From Methylomonas methanica MC09 (GTDB lineage: Bacteria > Pseudomonadota > Gammaproteobacteria > Methylococcales > Methylomonadaceae): a stretch of 64,000 bases of DNA. Shown here piece after piece: positions 7,997-16,560 of the stretch. Each line of letters opens with the position of its first letter. The first letter of the stretch is position 1. The stretch is taken from NCBI RefSeq assembly GCF_000214665.1, contig NC_015572.1, positions 4,712,001 to 4,776,000 on the forward strand. The letters run 5' to 3'. The notes beneath the pieces were generated by a model that was not told the DNA's origin, made no database searches, and saw only the letters and a list, made by a program, of their open reading frames with translations. Position numbers and translations under genes: made by a program.

Positions 7997-9694
7997 ATGT
8001 TAAAACAAACACTAAATCATAGCCGCCTGGCCATCGCCGTGACGGTCGCCTTGTCCGGCGTGGGTGCGGCTCATGCCGCGGCGGATTGCGTCATGCCGCA
8101 GCCCCGGCCGCCTCAAGCGCAGGAATCGGTCTCGGCTGACGGTAAAACCACAACCATCATCACCCCCGAAAACACGATCTTTGCAGCTCAAGATCCTTTT
8201 GCCGAACCTCCGGGTACCAACCATTTGCCGACCGTTTACAAAAATGTCTGCGACGGCAACGGGGTTGAAATCCTCAACACTTTACCCTCCACGCCCGATC
8301 ACCCCTACAATTTGCATCCCGATCCGGTCATCACGCCCATCGACAAGACCTCGCCGACGGATGACTTGATGAAGGCGATCAAACAAATCAGCAAAAGCGA
8401 TCGCGAATATTATGAAAATCATTACGGTCGCTATGAAGACCATGATCGTAATCATCGCAATGACAAAATGTCCGTTAAAGCCGCTGCTCAGCTGGGTCTC
8501 GATATTCTGGAAGGCAACCCGGTACCGAACCGTAATTACAGCGGCATACCTTTGTTGCACTATAACGGCCCCAATAAGATCAAACGCGTACAGCCTATTT
8601 TTAATGACGCTGGCGAAAAAATTGGCGGCATGGTTGAAGTGCATCAAATCTGGTTCGATAGTCACATTGAAGGCGACACCAATATGATCGATCCTAGCGA
8701 CGTATTGGATGTGCCCTGGACCATACATTACAAAGTGGATACATTGAACCGCGGCCACGAAGACTTCGCACCCATGGTGATGTATTTCGACGACCCGGCC
8801 TTAAGCCCTCCCGGCATGCCGCCCATGCCTAACGTGCTGATGGACCAAACATTCTTCCCAATGGAAGACGGCACCCGCACCGAATATATGATGCAGATGG
8901 CCCAAGGTAAATACTGGAATCTGTCTTACCATTGGGGTTGGCGCCAGCATCCGCCAAGAGTGCAAGTTATCGAGAACGCCAGAAAACGTGTCGGCCCCAA
9001 GTCTTTACCGGAATGGGAAACTTCGGTATTCGGCCAAAACCCCAGAGCGGACGAAGCCAGCAAGTTGGCTGCAATCGCCAAAATCGGCGACTTGGCGCCC
9101 GCCAAACGGATGTGGAATACCCTGCGGGAAATCCAGGCCAAAGGCCACGCCAATAAAAAGCAGATCAAAGAACTGAACCGGGCTTTCGAACAATGGCATA
9201 ACCGCACTAAACTGCCCGACGGCTTCAAGGCCGATCCGGATGCCGACTGGACCATAGCCTTCATCAACAATACCATTTACGGCGAAATGAAAGGCATACT
9301 GGATGAGAGCCAAACCACTTATCCAGACTGGAAAACTCGCGGGACAACGGTAAAAATCAAAATGTTGAACGGCGATTATTTTGACCACGCCTATTTCAAT
9401 GTCGATTTCGGCGGCAGACGCGGCTGGGAAAACACCTTCCAATCGACGGAAGCCATCGGCGGTGCCGGACAATGGTTTACCTTCGGCCGCGCTCATTGGT
9501 GGGTCAATGCCGGCATGCCGACAGCCAGCAGACCCGGATTGATCATGACACCGCCCGCAACCAAGGTTAATGGCGGCGATGTGATCGGCGAGCATAACAT
9601 TGTGATACAAATGAACTTCGAACCCTCCCGCCGCCTGCGCTGGTACCAGTTCGATCCTTTACATCATGAAGTTGCAGTGTGGTCCATACATTGA
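7997..9694 (+). CDS. Exported 565-aa protein of unknown family, linked to multicopper oxidase
   Basis: Signal peptide ending near AHAAADC (about residue 28-30), so periplasmic or exported. The mature part has a Pro-rich N-terminus, a highly charged DREYYENHYGRYEDHDRNHRND segment region (about 135-155), and a C-terminal domain rich in Trp and His (YHWGWRQHP, FGRAHWWVNAG, RLRWYQFDPLHHE) that may build a metal or redox site. No domain is recognised. It is third in the operon after the oxidase and the Cys-less Sco-like protein (47 bp gap, good AAGGA ribosome site) and a terminator follows, so the three genes form a unit. An electron or metal partner of the oxidase is an inference. Confidence 0.75.
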   Translation: MLKQTLNHSRLAIAVTVALSGVGAAHAAADCVMPQPRPPQAQESVSADGKTTTIITPENTIFAAQDPFAEPPGTNHLPTVYKNVCDGNGVEILNTLPSTPDHPYNLHPDPVITPIDKTSPTDDLMKAIKQISKSDREYYENHYGRYEDHDRNHRNDKMSVKAAAQLGLDILEGNPVPNRNYSGIPLLHYNGPNKIKRVQPIFNDAGEKIGGMVEVHQIWFDSHIEGDTNMIDPSDVLDVPWTIHYKVDTLNRGHEDFAPMVMYFDDPALSPPGMPPMPNVLMDQTFFPMEDGTRTEYMMQMAQGKYWNLSYHWGWRQHPPRVQVIENARKRVGPKSLPEWETSVFGQNPRADEASKLAAIAKIGDLAPAKRMWNTLREIQAKGHANKKQIKELNRAFEQWHNRTKLPDGFKADPDADWTIAFINNTIYGEMKGILDESQTTYPDWKTRGTTVKIKMLNGDYFDHAYFNVDFGGRRGWENTFQSTEAIGGAGQWFTFGRAHWWVNAGMPTASRPGLIMTPPATKVNGGDVIGEHNIVIQMNFEPSRRLRWYQFDPLHHEVAVWSIH

Positions 9695-9728
9695 TAGTTT
9701 AGTCCGCACAAGCGGCGTATAAAACCCA

Positions 9729-9762
9729 GGGTAAGCAGTACTCGGTACTGTTTACCCTTTTT
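9729..9762 (+). terminator. Intrinsic terminator after the multicopper oxidase operon
   Basis: A 13-bp stem (GGGTAAGCAGTAC with GTACTGTTTACCC, one mismatch), loop TCG, then five T (9758-9762). It separates the oxidase operon from the Sco/cytochrome pair. Confidence 0.85.
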
Positions 9763-9805
9763 CATTTAAAGTACATTTGATTTTGTAATTTCAATCATTG
9801 CCGAG

Positions 9806-10480
9806 GTGAAAGTGAATTTATCTAGCAAATGGCTGGCGGGAACCTGTTTATGGCTAGGGTTTTGCCTGCCCGCATTTTCCGAAGATCTGGCACAAACTTG
9901 GTTGCTCGAGGAATCTGGGGTAAGAGCTTCAAGCTCGGAACCATCGGCGCCGATGTCCAGTGCTCCGGCTCGCAAATATCAAGTCAGCACAGCCAATTAC
10001 GAACTACCCGATGTAAGCTTGATCAATGCCGACGGCGATGACGTCTCATTACGGCAATTACTAAATTCCGAAGGACCGGTGGTGTTGCAGTTTGTATTTG
10101 TCACCTGTTCGACAATTTGCCCTATTTTGAGCGCCTCATTAGCCAGCGCTCAAACCGATATCGATAAATTATCCAATGGCAAACAGCGGTTAATCTCCAT
10201 CTCCATAGATCCGGAGCAGGACACCCCGGAACAACTGCGCACCTATGCCAAACGCTTTAAAGCAGGCGGCAATTGGCATTTTTTGACCGGCAATCCGGAC
10301 GACATTAAGACTGTGTTGAAAGCCTTCGACGCCAGCTATGCCGGTAATAACAAAATGTACCATTTATCGCTGACTTTCATGCGCCCCGCACCGCGCTCAG
10401 CTTGGCGGCGCATCAACGGCCTGCTTGGCAAGCAAGAACTTGTCGCCGAATACGCGCAAATGCTGACCACGCCCGAATAA
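9806..10480 (+). CDS. Sco/SenC family copper chaperone
   Basis: A 224-aa thioredoxin-fold protein with an N-terminal signal (ending near LPAFSED). It has the Cu-binding CxxxCP motif (FVTCSTICPI, about residues 109-113) and the SIDPEQDTPEQLRTYAKRF motif typical of Sco proteins, which deliver Cu or reduce thiols for CuA-type sites. The His ligand is probably in MYHLSLTF near residue 191. The start is GTG at 9806; the GTG at 9812 fits the GAGG site slightly better. The cytochrome gene follows within 60 bp, so both are likely one transcript. Confidence 0.88.
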   Translation: MKVNLSSKWLAGTCLWLGFCLPAFSEDLAQTWLLEESGVRASSSEPSAPMSSAPARKYQVSTANYELPDVSLINADGDDVSLRQLLNSEGPVVLQFVFVTCSTICPILSASLASAQTDIDKLSNGKQRLISISIDPEQDTPEQLRTYAKRFKAGGNWHFLTGNPDDIKTVLKAFDASYAGNNKMYHLSLTFMRPAPRSAWRRINGLLGKQELVAEYAQMLTTPE

Positions 10481-10535
10481 ACTGATTTTGGCCGAGGACG
10501 CCCATTTCAACCTACATCAAAACCGAGAAAACCCT

Positions 10536-12257
10536 ATGGCCGACAAGCTATTAACACCAGGAATCAAACGTATCGGACTCACTTTGATCTTAGTGTGCCT
10601 GGCCTTGGGCGGCTATTGGCTAAGCCAGCATTATCATCAGTTTTTAGCCCCGGACGCCATGCTGGGCGCGCAAATATACGAGCGCGGTATCACCGGCAAC
10701 GGCGATGCGCTGCAAGGCATCACGCAAAACGATATCGCTTTCAACGACGCCCAATTCAATTGCGCGCAATGTCATCGCCGTAGCGGTTTTGGTTCCAGTG
10801 AAGGCGGTAATTATGTCTTACCCGTCACCGGCAATATTTTATTCAATCCGCGCACGTTCGATCGCGCCGACCTGTTCAACAAGTTGTTTAAGGAAAGCCA
10901 GGGAAAAATGTTCTGGGCCAGAATGCGCTCGGCGTATCAGCGCCCGGCTTATACCGATGCATCGTTGGCCGCTGCCATTCGGGACGGGGTTGACCCTTCG
11001 GGTAGAAAGTTGAGCTCCCTGATGCCGCGCTATCGGTTAAACGATACCGACATGGCTGCGCTGATAGCGTATTTGCACCAGCTCTCCAATCATAACGATC
11101 CGGGTGTCGATGAACGCGTTATCCGGCTGGCAACCGTGGTTGGCCCCCAAGTAAACAATGAAGATAAAGATGCCATGTTGACGACTATCGCCAAATTCGT
11201 CAGCTGGCTGAATCTGGAAACAGCGGGCAACCTCGCCCACCCTAACTTTTCCCCGGGTTACCGTTCCGAATTCGCCAAAGCCTTCCGGCTCTGGCAGCAC
11301 GAGGTATGGGAATTACCCGCCGATCCCAAGCAATGGCCGGCTGAGCTGGCAAAACGCTACCAACAGCAGCCAGTATTTGCCTTTATCGGCGGCATGGCGG
11401 AGGGCGACTGGACGCCGATACACGACTTTTGCGAAAGTAAGCGCATCCCTTGCCTGTTTCCGTTTACCGACTTACCTCCGACTGACAAGGACAATCACTA
11501 TTCCCTGTATTTCAATCAGGGACTGACTCTGGAAGCCAAAGCCATAGGCAGATTTCTGCGTCATCAAAAAACAGCCGATTCGCGCGTGATCGTCAATATC
11601 CATGCCGACGAAGCGCGCGGCAACCAACCTGCCCAAGCATTAACGAAAAGCCTGGAAGGCAGCAAGCAACATACCGTAGTGGATATGCCGTTTGCCAATA
11701 TCGAACAACTTCGCCAGCAATGGAACGAGGTAGTTCAACAGCAGCAAACACCGATGAATGTTGTGATTTGGCCGGGGAAATTCGCCACCGCCGTCGCCGC
11801 CGAACTGCCTCTGCTGGCCAAACAAGCCGAGCGCCTGCTGCTACCCGCCCAGTTTATGGATGCGAGTCAAAACCCATTCGCGCCCGACATCATCGGCAAA
11901 CTGTATTTCAGCTACCCTTACGAACTGCCGTCCGCGTATCATCCGCATGCCTTTAGGGTCAGAGCCTGGATGAACACCCAAAAATTGCCTATCGATAATC
12001 CGCGCCTGCAATTCAACACCTACTATGCGCTGAATTTATTACAGTTCGGTTTGGAACACGTCGTTGCGCATTTTTCCAGGGATTACCTGCTGGAATACAT
12101 TGAAACCGAAGCCGAAAACCAACTGAACCCCGGCACATTCCCCAGACTAAGTCTCGGCCCCGGACAGCGCTTTGCTTCCAAGGGCGCCTATATCGTGCAA
12201 CTGGATAGCGATCCGAACCAACAGTTCCATGCGGTCAGCGACTGGATAACGCCTTAA
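10536..12257 (+). CDS. Membrane-anchored cytochrome c fused to a periplasmic-binding-protein-like domain
   Basis: The ATG at 10536 is preferred (573 aa); a TTG 16 codons upstream is also open. A single N-terminal membrane anchor (IGLTLILVCLALGGYWL) is followed by one heme-binding CAQCH (about residues 82-86) in a mono-heme domain (about 35-210). The remaining ~350 residues (QPVFAFIGGMAEGDWTPIHDFCE..., NYYALNLLQFGLEHV-like segment) resemble a type 1 periplasmic binding fold as in branched amino acid receptors. This suggests a ligand-sensing or substrate-delivering redox protein. It follows the Sco gene and precedes the RiPP operon; the partner of the heme is unknown. Confidence 0.8.
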   Translation: MADKLLTPGIKRIGLTLILVCLALGGYWLSQHYHQFLAPDAMLGAQIYERGITGNGDALQGITQNDIAFNDAQFNCAQCHRRSGFGSSEGGNYVLPVTGNILFNPRTFDRADLFNKLFKESQGKMFWARMRSAYQRPAYTDASLAAAIRDGVDPSGRKLSSLMPRYRLNDTDMAALIAYLHQLSNHNDPGVDERVIRLATVVGPQVNNEDKDAMLTTIAKFVSWLNLETAGNLAHPNFSPGYRSEFAKAFRLWQHEVWELPADPKQWPAELAKRYQQQPVFAFIGGMAEGDWTPIHDFCESKRIPCLFPFTDLPPTDKDNHYSLYFNQGLTLEAKAIGRFLRHQKTADSRVIVNIHADEARGNQPAQALTKSLEGSKQHTVVDMPFANIEQLRQQWNEVVQQQQTPMNVVIWPGKFATAVAAELPLLAKQAERLLLPAQFMDASQNPFAPDIIGKLYFSYPYELPSAYHPHAFRVRAWMNTQKLPIDNPRLQFNTYYALNLLQFGLEHVVAHFSRDYLLEYIETEAENQLNPGTFPRLSLGPGQRFASKGAYIVQLDSDPNQQFHAVSDWITP

Positions 12258-12315
12258 CATTCCGAGTCAGTTAAATTTGCAGTCCGTCACACTTTTAACC
12301 GGCAACATATTTTTT

Positions 12316-12342
12316 TGTAAGGAATGGTATCGATCTCCGACT
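12316..12342 (+). promoter_or_regulatory. Putative ECF sigma factor promoter of the hvf operon
   Basis: TGTAAGGAAT at 12316-12325, 12 bases, CGACT at 12338-12342. It is the same pattern and spacing as at 4277-4303. ECF sigma control of bufferin/Hvf operons is known in other bacteria; the sigma factor itself is not in this window. Confidence 0.6.
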
Positions 12343-12384
12343 GAGTGCTCAGGAAGACACTGTTGTCTTTCCTGATACGCACTC
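12343..12384 (+). promoter_or_regulatory. Structured leader hairpin upstream of hvfA
   Basis: A long imperfect hairpin in the presumed 5' leader: GAGTGC pairs with GCACTC (12343-12348 and 12379-12384), enclosing TCAGGAAGAC pairing with GTCTTTCCTGA. It lies between the promoter pattern and the ATG and could stabilise the mRNA of this probably abundant peptide. Confidence 0.45.
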
Positions 12385-12407
12385 ATTACTCTTTTGGAGA
12401 CCTCACC

Positions 12408-12707
12408 ATGAATAAAAAAAATCTGACTTTGGCTTTAGGCGGTGCAATCGCTTCCGGATTATTGGCCACGGCCCCGAGCATTCAAGCGGGTGAAAACCCC
12501 TTTGCAATGTCCAGTATCAACCCAGTTCAACAACTAGCCGCAGCCGATGAAAAAGCCGGTGAAGCCGGTTGCAGCGGCAAAATGGCTGAAGGCAAATGCG
12601 GCGAAGGCAAATGCGGAGCCAACAAAATGAAAGACATGAAAGGCGCGGAAGGCGGTTGCAGTGCAAAAATGCCAGAAGGCGGCTGTAGCGGTAAAGCAGC
12701 ACAATAA
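12408..12707 (+). CDS. hvfA: HvfA/BufA-type RiPP precursor (copper-binding bufferin)
   Basis: A 99-aa precursor with a cleavable signal peptide (cut near SIQAGEN, about residue 28). The mature part has five Cys in Gly/Lys/Glu-rich repeats: EAGCS, EGKCG, EGKCG, EGGCS, EGGCS. EGKCG is the motif in which the MNIO partner converts Cys to an oxazolone-thioamide in Haemophilus HvfA; related bufferins bind Cu in the periplasm. The maturase genes hvfB and hvfC follow directly. The start at 12408 has a TGGAGA site. Two of five motifs are exact EGKCG and three are variants, so modification of all five Cys is uncertain. Confidence 0.9.
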   Translation: MNKKNLTLALGGAIASGLLATAPSIQAGENPFAMSSINPVQQLAAADEKAGEAGCSGKMAEGKCGEGKCGANKMKDMKGAEGGCSAKMPEGGCSGKAAQ

Positions 12708-12724
12708 AACCGGAGCCACCGCCG

Positions 12725-13597
12725 ATGAACCCATCCCATCCTTTCGGCTTGTCCGGCGCCGGCTTGGGCTTGCGCCGCGCACTTATACCCGCGTTGCAGG
12801 CCAACATGCCGGACGGCATAGATTTTTTCGAAGTATCGCCGGAAAATTGGGTGGGCATCGGCGGCCATCTGGGCAAGCAATTTCGCAGTCTGACCGAGCG
12901 TCACCGTTTTGTGGCGCACGGTCTGGCCCTGTCGCTGGGCGGCCCTGCGCCGCTCGACACGCTATTTTTAGGCGAGCTTAAACAGTTTCTCGATCAACAC
13001 CAATTCGCTTTATATACCGAGCATTTGAGCTTCTGCGGCGACGAAGGGCATTGTTACGACTTATACCCTATTCCGTTTACCGAGCAAGCCGTCAAACATG
13101 TTGCCGGGCGCATTCGCCAAACCCAACAGATTTTGGAACGGTCCATCGCGTTGGAAAACGCCTCTTACTATCTGCAACCGCCTCAAGCAGAGATGGATGA
13201 ACTGAGTTTCATTAATGCCGTGCTGAACGAAGCCGATTGCTACCTGCATCTGGACGTCAACAACATCTACGTCAACAGCGTCAATCATGGTTACGATCCC
13301 CTGACGTTTTTACGCGGCTTGCCGGGCGAGCGTATCGTTTACGGCCACGTCGCCGGCCATGACCTCGACCCGTCCGGATTGATCATCGATACCCACGGCC
13401 AAAACACCATTGAGGCGGTCTGGACCTTGCTGGACGAAGCCTACCGCTTATTCGGAACATTTCCGACACTGGTGGAGCGCGATAGCAATATACCGCCACT
13501 AGCGGACTTGCTGCCCGAAGTGGAACGCATAGCCGAACTGCAAAAACGGCATGATATCCGCGGGACGGACAATCGTCATTCCGGTGCCCTCCTATGA
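12725..13597 (+). CDS. hvfB: HvfB/BufB, DUF692 multinuclear non-heme iron oxidase (RiPP maturase)
   Basis: DUF692 (MNIO) enzymes use an Fe cluster and O2 to rearrange Cys residues of a precursor peptide to thiooxazole or oxazolone-thioamide groups. The 290-aa TIM-barrel-like protein shows the family signatures GLGLRRALIPAL, FFEVSPENW, YTEHLSFC, LENASYYL, DVNNIYVNSVNHG and GHVAGHD, which provide the His, Asp and Glu metal ligands. It starts 17 bp after hvfA with a GGAG site and ends in a 4-bp overlap with hvfC, so translation is coupled. Its substrate is expected to be the upstream HvfA. Confidence 0.93.
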   Translation: MNPSHPFGLSGAGLGLRRALIPALQANMPDGIDFFEVSPENWVGIGGHLGKQFRSLTERHRFVAHGLALSLGGPAPLDTLFLGELKQFLDQHQFALYTEHLSFCGDEGHCYDLYPIPFTEQAVKHVAGRIRQTQQILERSIALENASYYLQPPQAEMDELSFINAVLNEADCYLHLDVNNIYVNSVNHGYDPLTFLRGLPGERIVYGHVAGHDLDPSGLIIDTHGQNTIEAVWTLLDEAYRLFGTFPTLVERDSNIPPLADLLPEVERIAELQKRHDIRGTDNRHSGALL

Positions 13598-14364
13598 ACT
13601 CCCTGCAAACACAACAACGGGCTTTTTTGGATTATATACGTCGGCCGCATGCGGCTGAGGTACCGGAAGGCTTCGTCCCGGAACGCCTCGCGGTCTATGT
13701 CGAACTGCTTTATAACAAATTCGACGAAAGCCTGACCGCCTGTTTCCCGGTTATCCACAGCCTTCTGGCCCGGGACGAATGGCGCGCGTTGCTGCTGGAA
13801 TTCATCGCCGAACATCGTTGCCGTTCGCCGTATTTCCGGCAGATACCCGACGAATTCATACAGTATCTGCTCCACGAGCGCCAGCCAGCCGGTGACAAGC
13901 CTTTTCTCGGCGAACTGGCGCATTTTGAATGGATGGAATTACAACTATCAATTGCCGAAGCGGCTTCAGTATCTGTTAAAGCGCTGACAGACCAGCAACT
14001 GTTGGACGATGTACCGCTGTTTACTCCGGTAAAACAGTTACTGCATTACCACTGGCCGGTGCAAGACATAGGCCCCACGTTTCAGCCTAAGACACCGCCA
14101 ACCAGCCCCACCCATATCTTAGGGTTTCGAGACAGTTACGACCAGGTACAGTTCATCGCCTTGAACCCTGCCACGGCCCGGCTGGTACGCCTGCTATGCA
14201 ATGGTTATACCGGCCGACAAGCCCTGGACAATCTGGGCAGCGGACTGGATAAGGCCGCCGCCATGCAATTCATGCAGTTCGGCTTGCAGGCATTAGCCGA
14301 ACTACACCACCGTGGCGCGATAGTGGATACGCGTCCGGCCAATGCTTCCGGAGCACACCTATGA
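13594..14364 (+). CDS. hvfC: HvfC/BufC, DUF2063 RiPP recognition partner
   Basis: A 256-aa DUF2063 protein; the N-terminal half ([12 protein letters not shown]...[24 protein letters not shown]) is the family core and the C-terminal part contains a RiPP-recognition-like region. BufC/HvfC binds the precursor and presents it to the MNIO enzyme. It overlaps hvfB by 4 bp (ATGA) and hvfX by 4 bp. No cysteine-rich or catalytic motif is seen, consistent with a partner role. Confidence 0.88.
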   Translation: MNSLQTQQRAFLDYIRRPHAAEVPEGFVPERLAVYVELLYNKFDESLTACFPVIHSLLARDEWRALLLEFIAEHRCRSPYFRQIPDEFIQYLLHERQPAGDKPFLGELAHFEWMELQLSIAEAASVSVKALTDQQLLDDVPLFTPVKQLLHYHWPVQDIGPTFQPKTPPTSPTHILGFRDSYDQVQFIALNPATARLVRLLCNGYTGRQALDNLGSGLDKAAAMQFMQFGLQALAELHHRGAIVDTRPANASGAHL

Positions 14365-14918
14365 ACCAAACCCAAACCAGTTCCGGCTCATCTTGTATGA
14401 GCTGCGGCATGAGCAACGGTATCGCACGGCTCGGCGCATTACCAAAACAGTTGAGCCGATGGCTGGATCGGCGCGCGCAGACATTGGCGCCCATTTTTTT
14501 ACGGCTATTGCTGGCCTACGAATTCGGCGAGGCCGGCCTGGAAAAACTGCATGGCGAAAATTGGTTCGCCGATTTAAACTTTCCATTTCCGTTCAACATG
14601 CTGCCGGCCGACTTTAGCTGGACCCTGGCGACCGGGTTAGAGATCATCGCCCCGCTGGCTTTAATTTTAGGATTTATGACTCGCTTTTTCAGCGCTGCAC
14701 TGATAGTTTTGACCGTGGTAGCTATCGCAGCCGTGCACTGGCCCGCCGATTGGCAGACCTTGGGCGAATTATGGAAAGGTTACGCCATTTCCAATCACGG
14801 ATACGGCAATTACAAACTACCTTTAATGTATATATTAATGTTGTCGACCCTGCTGTTTAGCGGCGCGGGCCGTTTGAGTGTGGATCACTGGTTCAGAAGG
14901 GCCGCACCTACCCACTAA
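14361..14918 (+). CDS. hvfX: HvfX/DoxX-family membrane protein of the RiPP operon
   Basis: A 185-aa DoxX-like integral membrane protein with about four hydrophobic helices ([66 protein letters not shown]). The N-terminus carries CMSCGM (Cys12, Cys15), a possible Cu or redox pair. HvfX-type proteins are regular members of Hvf/bufferin operons, thought to act in maturation or copper handling. It overlaps hvfC by 4 bp. Confidence 0.85.
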   Translation: MNQTQTSSGSSCMSCGMSNGIARLGALPKQLSRWLDRRAQTLAPIFLRLLLAYEFGEAGLEKLHGENWFADLNFPFPFNMLPADFSWTLATGLEIIAPLALILGFMTRFFSAALIVLTVVAIAAVHWPADWQTLGELWKGYAISNHGYGNYKLPLMYILMLSTLLFSGAGRLSVDHWFRRAAPTH

Positions 14919-14926
14919 CTTTATTT

Positions 14927-15574
14927 ATGATAAAAAAATACGGCTGGCCTTTATTGCCGGCTTTACTGCTATCCACTGCGGCGGCCGATTCCAAAATTCC
15001 GCTTGGAGAATTCAGCCAAAACCAACTAAACGGTTGGGAACAGAAAAGCTTCAAGGGCGAAACCCGTTACCATTTGCAAAAGTTGGACGGCGTAACCGTT
15101 TTGTTTGCGGATAGTCATGCGTCTGGATCGGGATTGTTCAAAGATCAAGTTATAGACCTAGAGCAAACGCCGATATTGAATTGGTCCTGGCAAATAGCCA
15201 ACCGGCTGCCCGGCCTGGATGAACAAAGCAAAGCCGGCGACGATTATGCCGCGCGAATCTACGTGGTGGCGAAAGGCGGTTTGGCGTTCTGGCAAACCAA
15301 AGCTATCAATTACGTATGGGCCGGCAATAGCGCGAAGGGCCGCGTATGGCCGAATGCGTATGCCGGCGACCACGTGATGATGCTAGCCTTACGCGGCCCG
15401 GAAGCGCCATTGAACAGCTGGCAAACCGAGAAACGCAATGTACGGGCCGACTTTAAACAATTGTTTGGCGAAGATGTTCGCCACATCGATGCCGTGGCCA
15501 TCATGACCGACACCGACAACAGCGGCCGCTCGGTTTCGGCTATTTACGGCGACATCTGGTTTTCCGAGGATTAA
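14927..15574 (+). CDS. DUF3047 exported protein
   Basis: A 215-aa protein with a short signal peptide (PLLPALLLSTAAADS). The mature part matches DUF3047: FKGETRYHLQKLDG, NWSWQIANRLPG, DDYAARIYVV, WPNAYAGDHVMMLALRG and DTDNSGRSVSAIYGDIWF. The function of DUF3047 is unknown; its beta-rich pattern suggests a lipid- or sugar-binding jelly roll. It sits 8 bp behind hvfX and 2 bp before the radical SAM gene, so it belongs to this operon and probably acts in the periplasm. Confidence 0.85.
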   Translation: MIKKYGWPLLPALLLSTAAADSKIPLGEFSQNQLNGWEQKSFKGETRYHLQKLDGVTVLFADSHASGSGLFKDQVIDLEQTPILNWSWQIANRLPGLDEQSKAGDDYAARIYVVAKGGLAFWQTKAINYVWAGNSAKGRVWPNAYAGDHVMMLALRGPEAPLNSWQTEKRNVRADFKQLFGEDVRHIDAVAIMTDTDNSGRSVSAIYGDIWFSED

Positions 15575-15576
15575 AC

Positions 15577-16545
15577 ATGCACGACACCAAACCGCTATTG
15601 GCAAATAGCGACTTTCCGGCCATTTTCCGCAAGCCGCTGGAAGTTTTACAGCTTAACCTCGGCTATCTGTGCAACCTGAGTTGCGTGCATTGCCACGTCA
15701 ACGCCGGCCCGAAACGTACCGAGCTGATGAGCCGCGAAACGATTGATCAGATCCTGGCTTTGGCCGACGCAGCCCAGATTCATACGCTGGATTTAACCGG
15801 CGGCGCGCCGGAAATGCACCCTGAGTTCATGTATCTGGTGCGCACAGCCCGCACAGCCGGTATCAAGGTGATCGACCGTTGCAACCTGACTATCCTGGAA
15901 GAACCGGATTATCCTGATTTGGCGGACTTTCTGGCCGATCAGCAAGTCGAAATCGTCGCGTCCCTGCCGTGCTATCTGCAGGAAAATGTCGACAAACAGC
16001 GCGGCAAAGGCGTGTTCAAAAACAGCCTGACAGCCTTGCAACGGCTAAATCGCTTAGGCTATGGTCAGCCGGATAGCGCCTTACAACTCAATCTGGTTTT
16101 CAACCCCCAGGATGCGGTACTGCCACCCGACCAGCATAATCTGGAGCAGGCTTACAAACAGCATTTGTCGCAAGAATACGGTATCGTTTTCAACCACCTG
16201 TTTGCCATCGCCAACATGCCCATCCAACGCTTTGGCAGTATGCTGGTCAGCCAGGGCCGTTTCGATAGTTATCTGAATTTATTGAAACAACACTTTCGCG
16301 CCGAAAATCTCGACAACCTAATGTGCCTGAATACCGTCAGCGTCGACTGGGAAGGTTATATCTACGACTGCGATTTCAACCAGATGCTCGCCATGCCATT
16401 GGCTGCCGCGTCCCGACCACGTCCGCATATCAGCGAGCTAAACCTGTCGCAACTAAAAGACGCCCCAATTGCCACCGCCGCGCATTGCTATGGCTGTACC
16501 GCCGGCCAAGGCAGTAGCTGCGGCGGGGCGCTGGCCGGCGCATGA
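15577..16545 (+). CDS. arsS: ArsS-type radical SAM protein (arsenosugar biosynthesis family, DUF3641)
   Basis: A 322-aa radical SAM enzyme. The [4Fe-4S] motif is CNLSCVHC (Cys32, Cys36, Cys39), followed by the SAM-binding LDLTGGAPEM. The C-terminal DUF3641 region carries further Cys (CLNTVS, YDCDFNQML, HCYGCTAGQGSSCGG). The family is named for arsenosugar formation, joining arsenic to a 5'-deoxyadenosyl unit, but no arsM or other ars gene is nearby. Being the last gene of the hvf operon, it may instead act on the RiPP or on a metabolite of the same pathway; this is inference. Confidence 0.88.
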   Translation: MHDTKPLLANSDFPAIFRKPLEVLQLNLGYLCNLSCVHCHVNAGPKRTELMSRETIDQILALADAAQIHTLDLTGGAPEMHPEFMYLVRTARTAGIKVIDRCNLTILEEPDYPDLADFLADQQVEIVASLPCYLQENVDKQRGKGVFKNSLTALQRLNRLGYGQPDSALQLNLVFNPQDAVLPPDQHNLEQAYKQHLSQEYGIVFNHLFAIANMPIQRFGSMLVSQGRFDSYLNLLKQHFRAENLDNLMCLNTVSVDWEGYIYDCDFNQMLAMPLAAASRPRPHISELNLSQLKDAPIATAAHCYGCTAGQGSSCGGALAGA

Positions 16546-16560
16546 AGGTTTCTTGTTTGT

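Noticed and set aside
9005..9610. A 201-codon minus-strand frame
   Set aside because: Antisense to the 565-aa exported protein, no ribosome site or domain.
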